Source: Chthoniobacteraceae bacterium
Lineage (GTDB): Bacteria > Verrucomicrobiota > Verrucomicrobiia > Chthoniobacterales > Chthoniobacteraceae
Length of the DNA: 38,897 bases
Assembly (NCBI GenBank): GCA_028293625.1
Contig: JAQGOL010000041.1
Coordinates: 1 to 38,897 of the forward strand
Direction: 5' to 3'
In this document: in pieces, positions 34,019-38,897 of the stretch
Layout of the letters: every line of letters starts with the position of its first letter
Numbering within the stretch: the stretch's first letter is position 1
Notes under the pieces: model-generated
Databases searched by the model: none
What the model was told of the DNA's origin: nothing
What the model saw: only the letters and a program-made list of their open reading frames with translations
Translations under genes and position numbers: made by a program

Positions 34019-34624
34019 ATGAGAATACCCCGCGTCTTTCCGATGCTTGCTTTGACCTTTGCGATCTGGTCGCACGCCCAACCGGCGGCTGCGGGCCTTT
34101 TTGGATCTTCAAATCCACCAATGCGCAAGGCTACCGAGCTCCTGCGGCGTCAGGAGGCGCCCAAGGTTGATAAATCGGTGGAAGCATTGATCGATAGCGA
34201 CAATGCGCGTGTTGTCATTTCCATTTCAGCGCAGCGGCTTCAGCTGCTAGCCGGAGATCAGGTTTATATCGATAGCCCGGTTTCCACAGGAAAACGTGCT
34301 GGAATGACGCCGACAGGCAGCTTCAAGATCCTCGAAAAAGACCTTGATCATCGTTCCAACATTTACGGGTCTTTTTGCGATTCCAGGAACCGGGTGGTTA
34401 GGGAGGGTGTAAGCCTTAAAGTCGATTCAGCCCCCAGTGGAACGCATTACGTGGGCGCGCCGATGCGGTTTTTCTGTCGGCTGACCGACGGCGGGATTGG
34501 GATGCATATCGGCGTGTTGCCCGGTTATCCTGCCTCCCATGGCTGTGTGCGGCTGCCGGCTGAGATCGCGCCTTTGATTTATCAGAAGGTGAAAGTAGGC
34601 ACCTCCGTGGTGATCCTGCCATAG
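34019..34624 (+). CDS. L,D-transpeptidase (YkuD family)
   Basis: 201 residues from the ATG at 34019, which gives a normal signal peptide (PRVFPMLALTFAIWSHAQPA); ATG codons at 33995 and upstream are possible. The YkuD domain (about 60-200) has VVISISAQRLQLLAGDQVYI, STGKRAGMTPTGSFKIL, and the catalytic signature HIGVLPGYPASHGCVRLP with His about 13 residues before the nucleophile C176. It makes 3-3 peptidoglycan crosslinks or links proteins to peptidoglycan in the periplasm. Divergent from the Ig-domain gene; the shared 121-bp gap must hold both promoters. Confidence 0.9.
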   Translation: MRIPRVFPMLALTFAIWSHAQPAAAGLFGSSNPPMRKATELLRRQEAPKVDKSVEALIDSDNARVVISISAQRLQLLAGDQVYIDSPVSTGKRAGMTPTGSFKILEKDLDHRSNIYGSFCDSRNRVVREGVSLKVDSAPSGTHYVGAPMRFFCRLTDGGIGMHIGVLPGYPASHGCVRLPAEIAPLIYQKVKVGTSVVILP

Positions 34625-34655
34625 CCGCCTCGGGGTGCGCGCTTCTTTTGAACGC

Positions 34656-35897
34656 TTATTGAATCTGCTGCCTTAACTGGTCGAGTGCGGCTTGCGTCGT
34701 CAACGTCTTGAAGGTTTCCCGATCGGTGCGGAATGTGAAATGGCGGACCAGTTCCTTGCCTTGCCGGCTGGCGAGCGCGACATAAACCGTGCCGACCGGC
34801 TTGGTTGGCGTTCCTCCTCCAGGACCCGCGATGCCCGTTGTGGCAAGTGCATAATCAACATCCGCAACACGGACGACGCCGCGCGCCATCGCCAGCGCCA
34901 CCTCCGCACTGACTGCGCCGTGTTCAAGAATAAGCTCGGCTGGAACGCCGAGTTCGCGTGTCTTTGAGTCGTTGGCATACGTAACAAAGCCGGCCTGGAA
35001 AACACGCGAGGCGCCCGGCACGTTTGTCAGATGATGGGCAAGAAATCCTCCCGTGCACGATTCCGCAACTCCGAGCGTTTGCGATCGCTCGGTAAGCAAT
35101 TTGATCACCACTTTCTCGAGCGAACTCTCGTCCATTGAAACAATCTGAGTGGCGAAATGCCGGAGAATGATCGTTTCTGCACGATCGAGAATGGCTTTGC
35201 TTCCAATAATGCGCACGTCGACTTCACCTGGACGCGCGCAATAACCAAGTTCAATTCCCAGGGCAAGCAGCTCCGCCCCGATGCGCTCTTCCACGTGGGA
35301 TTCACCGGTTCCTGTGATTCGATAGTTACGCTTGAACTCAGAAGCTCCTGCGGGGACGAGCTTTTGAAGAAGAGGGAGCGCCGCTTCATTAAACATTGGC
35401 TTTAGCTCTCGAGGAGGGCCTGGAAGCAAAAAAATGTGCGGCGAACTTTGCCCGCAATTAGGTAGGGGAAGCGGAGGCAAATAGAGGCCTGGCGCCGTTC
35501 CGTTCTGGTTTGGCAAAACAATCGCCTCACGGGGGCGCAACGCCTGCAGCCGGACGCGTTCACCAAGTGTAAATCCGCGTCGGATAAACCGCTCCTCGAT
35601 CGCTTGCATGACGCCCTCGTCGTGAACCAGTTCAAGATTGAGCAGTTCCGCCACGATATCGCGAGTTATGTCATCAGTCGTGGGGCCGAGCCCTCCGGTT
35701 ATTAAAACGATCTGGGCACGTCCGAAAGTTTCCTGCAATGCGTCGGCAATCGCGCGACCATCGGGAACGGTCACCTGGCGTTCAATTCGAAGCCCGAGCG
35801 GGAAAAGTGCTTCGGCAAGAAATTGAAGGTGGGTATTGATGACACTGCCAAGAAGCAGTTCGGTGCCGGTATTGATGACCTCGAGGCGGGGATTCAT
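34656..35897 (-). CDS. cinA: CinA-family protein (nicotinamide-nucleotide amidohydrolase / competence-damage protein)
   Basis: 413 residues, full two-domain form. The N-terminal COG1058/MoCF-like domain has VINTGTELLLGSVINTHLQF and LITGGLGPTTDDITRDIVAE. The C-terminal amidase domain has TLGVAESCTGGFLAHHLTNV, FQAGFVTYANDSKTRELGVP and TTGIAGPGGGTPTKPVGTVY. The enzyme deamidates NMN in the pyridine-nucleotide salvage cycle, and the N-terminal domain has ADP-ribose pyrophosphatase activity in some species. Same strand as the hypothetical gene upstream (52-bp gap). Length matches the family. Confidence 0.95.
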   Translation of the reverse strand: MNPRLEVINTGTELLLGSVINTHLQFLAEALFPLGLRIERQVTVPDGRAIADALQETFGRAQIVLITGGLGPTTDDITRDIVAELLNLELVHDEGVMQAIEERFIRRGFTLGERVRLQALRPREAIVLPNQNGTAPGLYLPPLPLPNCGQSSPHIFLLPGPPRELKPMFNEAALPLLQKLVPAGASEFKRNYRITGTGESHVEERIGAELLALGIELGYCARPGEVDVRIIGSKAILDRAETIILRHFATQIVSMDESSLEKVVIKLLTERSQTLGVAESCTGGFLAHHLTNVPGASRVFQAGFVTYANDSKTRELGVPAELILEHGAVSAEVALAMARGVVRVADVDYALATTGIAGPGGGTPTKPVGTVYVALASRQGKELVRHFTFRTDRETFKTLTTQAALDQLRQQIQ

Positions 35898-35949
35898 TGC
35901 GCGAATTTGACTGCGATAAACTTGAAGCGCCAGCCTCGGCTCTGAACTC

Positions 35950-36489
35950 TCAATTCAAAGTGCTTTCACGCCAGCAGTAATCAAAAAGCGCTTCAAACTC
36001 CACACGTTGTAATGCGGCCAGTTCGGTCGCGAGTCCTTCGGCTCCAAATCTGACCTGTTCGCACTGCCCGGTTAACAGATACGGGTCCCACGTGTTTTGT
36101 TTGGCCATGTCACGGGACCATTCCTGCGCTGCCTGATGCATTCTGCTGAAGATCGGAAGGACTCCCGCTCTGCGAAACCAATAACGCGCATTATCAAAAT
36201 CGCCCTCCCGCCTGTGCACCATCCCGTGCCAATAAGAACCGACGTCATTCTGCGCGTCCTGAAAAATTGCGTGCGCCTCGGCTAATGCATCCAGCGCGTA
36301 GAGGGCTCCACCGCGAACCAATGTAAAATTTGCAGGGGCACTGATGATTTTTCCACCGCTCAGCACGTCTTCCCCGGCAATTTGAATGCGGCGGCAGAGT
36401 TCGCGATTGAGCGGTTCACTCGGACGAAGGGCTTTTAGAAAGTCGTCTTGCAAAAAGATGCGATCAATCAAATCGGAGTAACGGTTCAT
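35950..36489 (-). CDS. Conserved hypothetical protein (helical, TPR-like)
   Basis: 179 residues from the ATG at 36489 ([17 protein letters not shown]), chosen because the longer open frame upstream is basic and out of character. No signal peptide. The central part has [20 protein letters not shown] followed by FRRAG, a pattern I recall from an unnamed bacterial family with helical, TPR-like folds, and the end has [12 protein letters not shown] and [11 protein letters not shown]. No catalytic motif is recognisable. It may be co-transcribed with cinA, 52 bp downstream, and diverges from the secreted HEAT-like protein. Confidence 0.7.
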   Translation of the reverse strand: MNRYSDLIDRIFLQDDFLKALRPSEPLNRELCRRIQIAGEDVLSGGKIISAPANFTLVRGGALYALDALAEAHAIFQDAQNDVGSYWHGMVHRREGDFDNARYWFRRAGVLPIFSRMHQAAQEWSRDMAKQNTWDPYLLTGQCEQVRFGAEGLATELAALQRVEFEALFDYCWRESTLN

Positions 36490-36570
36490 ACACAGACCGT
36501 CGCAACGTGCTAAATCGTCAACAAGAATTTTCTGGTGCTGGCGTGCGCGCTGCTTTTGATAAGTATCGCT

Positions 36571-37713
36571 ATGAACTCCAAAGCAATCTGCGTGCTGGTC
36601 GCCATCGTTGCCGCGGTGGCTGGGGGCGGCGCGTGGCTTCGCTCTGGAGACGGATTTGTCGCTGAGCCGCCCGCGTCGTCCGCCTCTCACCCCGGAACGC
36701 CCGACCGCGCAAACTCTTTTGAATCGATCTCCCTCTCCGATGCCATTACGCAGGGAAAAGTAAATGCGTCGTTCTCAGGGAACGGCCGGGAGCAACTCGT
36801 TGCGATTCTCACAAATAGCGGTCCGGCTCCCTTGCAAGTGCGAATCGACGTCGGTCAAATGTTTGTAGCGGCTAAGAATGCCGTAATTATAACAGTTGAA
36901 GATGCCGCAGAGGTTCATCCTGGCCAGACGCTCCAAAGAGAGCTTCATACGGTTGCTATTCGCTCCTCAAATAAAATATATCAAGGCGTTTACAATATAA
37001 GTCCAAACACGGTCCCTCAACTGGACGCGCTTCTGGTATACGGACGCAAACATTCCGAATTTTCGGCTTCCGCGATGCAAACGGCGGTTTTGGTTTTGAT
37101 GGAAAATCTCCCGCTCAGTGCGGTTGCGAAATTCACATCAGCCACGGGCGAGTTGAAGAGCCGATTTAATACCGATTCATTCCGTGTCGAATGTGGCGAT
37201 ATCCTTTCCGCGCTCGCTGCTCTCCGGGAAATTGGCGTCCCTGACTCTTCCTTGACGATGACGATTGATCCCCAACTTAAAATTGAGGCTATGATTGATC
37301 CGCTCTCGCGCCCTCAAGCCATGCGCTATTATGGCATTAGTGCCCGAAATGAGTGGGAGTTCTGGCGCGCTGAATTGCTAAGCGGGCCGCCGGCAACACG
37401 ACATTACGCCCTTTATGGAATCGCCCGGTTTTATCCGGAAATTGCGATTGAAATGCTTCCGAAATGGGCTCGGGAATCTCAAACAAGCGCGGTCTATCGT
37501 CTCGCCGCTGTTCAAGCATTGGCGGAAACCCAGCGGGCTGACGCGCTGCGCCTTTTGCGGGAGCTCTCGGAGGATTTGGGGTCTGAAACGGAGCTTGGAC
37601 GTGCTGCAAGCGGCGCAGCGGATTCACTGCAGCAACGATTGGAGCAAGCGCGGGAGAGGCAAACAGCGGGTGCCTCATCGCCTGCTAAGGAGGAAACGCC
37701 TTCGCGCTTTTAG
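36571..37713 (+). CDS. Secreted hypothetical protein with C-terminal HEAT-like repeats
   Basis: 380 residues from the ATG at 36571, where the hydrophobic N-terminus ([20 protein letters not shown]) acts as signal peptide or membrane anchor. A beta-rich middle (about 60-150, [20 protein letters not shown] and later strands) may be an Ig-like fold. The C-terminal third is helical, with [20 protein letters not shown] and [20 protein letters not shown], which fits two to three HEAT-like repeats. The tail is Glu/Arg-rich and ends in a low-complexity segment. No enzyme motif. It converges with the response-regulator gene 5 bp away. Confidence 0.65.
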   Translation: MNSKAICVLVAIVAAVAGGGAWLRSGDGFVAEPPASSASHPGTPDRANSFESISLSDAITQGKVNASFSGNGREQLVAILTNSGPAPLQVRIDVGQMFVAAKNAVIITVEDAAEVHPGQTLQRELHTVAIRSSNKIYQGVYNISPNTVPQLDALLVYGRKHSEFSASAMQTAVLVLMENLPLSAVAKFTSATGELKSRFNTDSFRVECGDILSALAALREIGVPDSSLTMTIDPQLKIEAMIDPLSRPQAMRYYGISARNEWEFWRAELLSGPPATRHYALYGIARFYPEIAIEMLPKWARESQTSAVYRLAAVQALAETQRADALRLLRELSEDLGSETELGRAASGAADSLQQRLEQARERQTAGASSPAKEETPSRF

Positions 37714-37718
37714 GGCAG

Positions 37719-38531
37719 CTAAAGAGCCCCGCCCTGCATATGGCTCTCGCTGATCCGGTTCACGATGGCATAGCGTGTCAGGCCGGCTGTTTGATGGATG
37801 TTTAGCTTGTCCATGACGCGTTGACGGTGCTTCTCCACTGTTTTAATGCTTATCGTTAATTCCGAGGCAATCTGCTTGTTAGCATACCCCTCGGCAATCA
37901 GCTGAAGCACTTCAAGTTCGCGAGGTGTTAGTTTGATCCTCTCTTTTCCTGGCAGCTGTCCATGCTCGAGTCCGTTGCGGCAGTTATCCTTCAGTCGTCT
38001 CGCCACCGACGGACTAAATACCGCTTTTCCTTTCTGTACCTCCTTCAGCGCGGCGACAAGCTCGTTTGCTGCCGTTTGTTTGATGAGATAACCGGCCGCT
38101 CCCGCTTCCATAACCTGCGTGACGTAAATGTCGTCGCTGTAAGAAGATAACACAACGATTTTAAGTCGTGGAAATTCTTTTATTAGTTGTTTGGTCGACT
38201 CGAGTCCATTCAACAATGGCATCGCAATATCCATTAAAACAATATCTGGATTTAACTCTTTTACCATGTGGATTGCACTACGACCAGTATCCGCTTCACC
38301 AACTACCTTAATCTTCTCATCACACTCAATTAATGCACGTATTCCTTGTCTCACAATTGTGTGATCGTCGGCTATCAATACCGATATCACCCTGTTTGCT
38401 GCAGTGCCAAGACTGCTCCGGGTTGATGTAGGCATTGCCGTCCCGGATAAATTGCCGACGCGAGTCATGCTTGCCCTCCGGGCAGGGAGCTCTGTTTGTA
38501 TCGTTCCCATCTCTAATTTCTCCATAACCAT
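37719..38531 (-). CDS. NarL/FixJ-family response regulator
   Basis: 270 residues. The receiver domain (about 48-170) has D55/D56 in LIADDHTIVRQGIRAL, phospho-acceptor D101 in DIVLMDIAMPLLNG, S129 in IVVLSSYSD, and K151 in GYLIKQT. A LuxR-type HTH (about 200-262) has LTPRELEVLQLIAEGYANKQ and TISIKTVEKHRQRVMDKLNI. A Ser/Thr/Ala-rich extension of about 47 residues precedes the receiver domain, longer than usual; an inner start would remove it. The first ATG has AAGGA 4 nt upstream and follows directly on the TGA of a preceding frame, so I keep it. No histidine kinase is in the window. The target genes are unknown. Confidence 0.92.
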   Translation of the reverse strand: MVMEKLEMGTIQTELPARRASMTRVGNLSGTAMPTSTRSSLGTAANRVISVLIADDHTIVRQGIRALIECDEKIKVVGEADTGRSAIHMVKELNPDIVLMDIAMPLLNGLESTKQLIKEFPRLKIVVLSSYSDDIYVTQVMEAGAAGYLIKQTAANELVAALKEVQKGKAVFSPSVARRLKDNCRNGLEHGQLPGKERIKLTPRELEVLQLIAEGYANKQIASELTISIKTVEKHRQRVMDKLNIHQTAGLTRYAIVNRISESHMQGGAL

Positions 38532-38735
38532 TCATTCCTTTCCATACTGCTGACGAATTAACTCAACCAATCTCAGCGCCATGCTGAGAGCGTCATCTTC
38601 GCTTGAAAATACGGTAAAACCCCTAGGTTGTTCTGCGCCGATGCGAAAAGCCGTCTTTCGAGGTGAAAAGCACAGGGAATCGCTCCGATGCAGTCGGTTA
38701 TGATAATTGAAGTTTTCGAGGAAAAGCGTGCCAGA
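38532..38735 (-). pseudogene. Open frame without a usual start, directly before the response regulator
   Basis: A 67-codon open frame runs from just after a TGA (38736-38738) to a TGA (38532-38534) that touches the ATG of the response regulator. Its text has protein-like composition, with FSPRKTAFRIGAEQPRGFTV followed by FSSEDDALSMALRLVELIRQ. It has no ATG, GTG or TTG in frame. It may be the C-terminal remnant of a truncated gene, or a small gene using a rare start. The region 38739-38897 holds nothing I recognise. Confidence 0.35.
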
Positions 38736-38897
38736 TCAGTTACTACCCAAGGGAAGGTCAAAAAACTACCGAAAGGATGCGATTAGTTCTTGCTCCTTTT
38801 GGCTGGGCGGTTACTTTCCCGACCCCGCTCCAAAAGCAGGGCTGCAAAGCGCCGCGAGGCGAATGCGGTGAACAAAGAAAATCGAAAATTTCGAATT

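Noticed and set aside
38573-38761. 62-codon minus-strand open frame with a GTG/ATG-type start
   Set aside because: It overlaps the more protein-like frame that ends exactly at the response-regulator start, and has no ribosome site; neither is certain.
1-38897. tRNA, rRNA or transposon genes
   Set aside because: No tRNA-like cloverleaf, no rRNA signature and no transposase frame or terminal inverted repeats were recognised on either strand by eye.

Overview
The window looks like a chromosomal segment of a Gram-negative bacterium, most likely a member of the Verrucomicrobiota (probably an uncultured soil or freshwater lineage). The support is indirect. There is a Complex I operon of bacterial type, several periplasmic or outer-membrane proteins with signal peptides, a polysaccharide-degrading locus of a kind common in that phylum (sialate O-acetylesterase, DUF4038/DUF5060 glycosidase, GHL10-type glycosidase), and a perfect TGTTC-N4-GAACA palindrome. 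As I recall, that palindrome is the LexA motif described for Verrucomicrobia. Very few genes have a recognisable Shine-Dalgarno sequence.

Left edge (1-2200) is a graveyard. It holds the 5' end of a cassette-like minus-strand gene, an attC/attI-like site with a GTTAGGC core, a frameshifted integron integrase pointing the same way as the cassette gene with a LexA-type box at its start, an array of about sixteen 21-bp repeats arranged as 42-bp pairs, and a decayed HATPase/histidine-kinase gene. I read this as the remains of a chromosomal integron with a reverse-oriented integrase.

2290-9784, all minus strand: a bufferin/HvfA-type RiPP cluster (Cys-rich secreted precursor with a duplicated core, DUF692 MNIO maturase, DUF2063 partner protein). 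Upstream of it lie a DsbD/ScsB-type disulfide reductase, a FIST-domain sensor protein and a sialate O-acetylesterase.

9959-17283 is a carbohydrate region: a secreted DUF4038 glycosidase and a Tat-exported GHL10-like glycosidase on plus, a small ribbon-helix-helix protein, and a minus-strand operon of GntP-type sugar-acid permease, Gfo/Idh/MocA oxidoreductase and SDR. An inverse-autotransporter-like beta-barrel gene follows (17559-18779).

18793-31947, minus strand: an NADH:quinone oxidoreductase operon in the order nuoD - small lipoprotein - nuoE/F fusion - nuoG - nuoH - nuoI - nuoJ - nuoK - nuoL - nuoM - nuoN. nuoA, nuoB and nuoC are not in the window. The lipoprotein gene overlaps both neighbours by 4 bp.

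32074-38897: a large membrane-anchored Ig/Fn3-type protein, an L,D-transpeptidase, cinA, two proteins of unknown function, and a NarL/FixJ response regulator preceded by a reading frame with no normal start codon.

The most interesting items for follow-up are the RiPP cluster with its tandemly duplicated core next to a thiol-reductase gene, the integron remnant with LexA box and 21-bp repeats, and the nuoEF fusion with a His-rich insertion plus an embedded lipoprotein.
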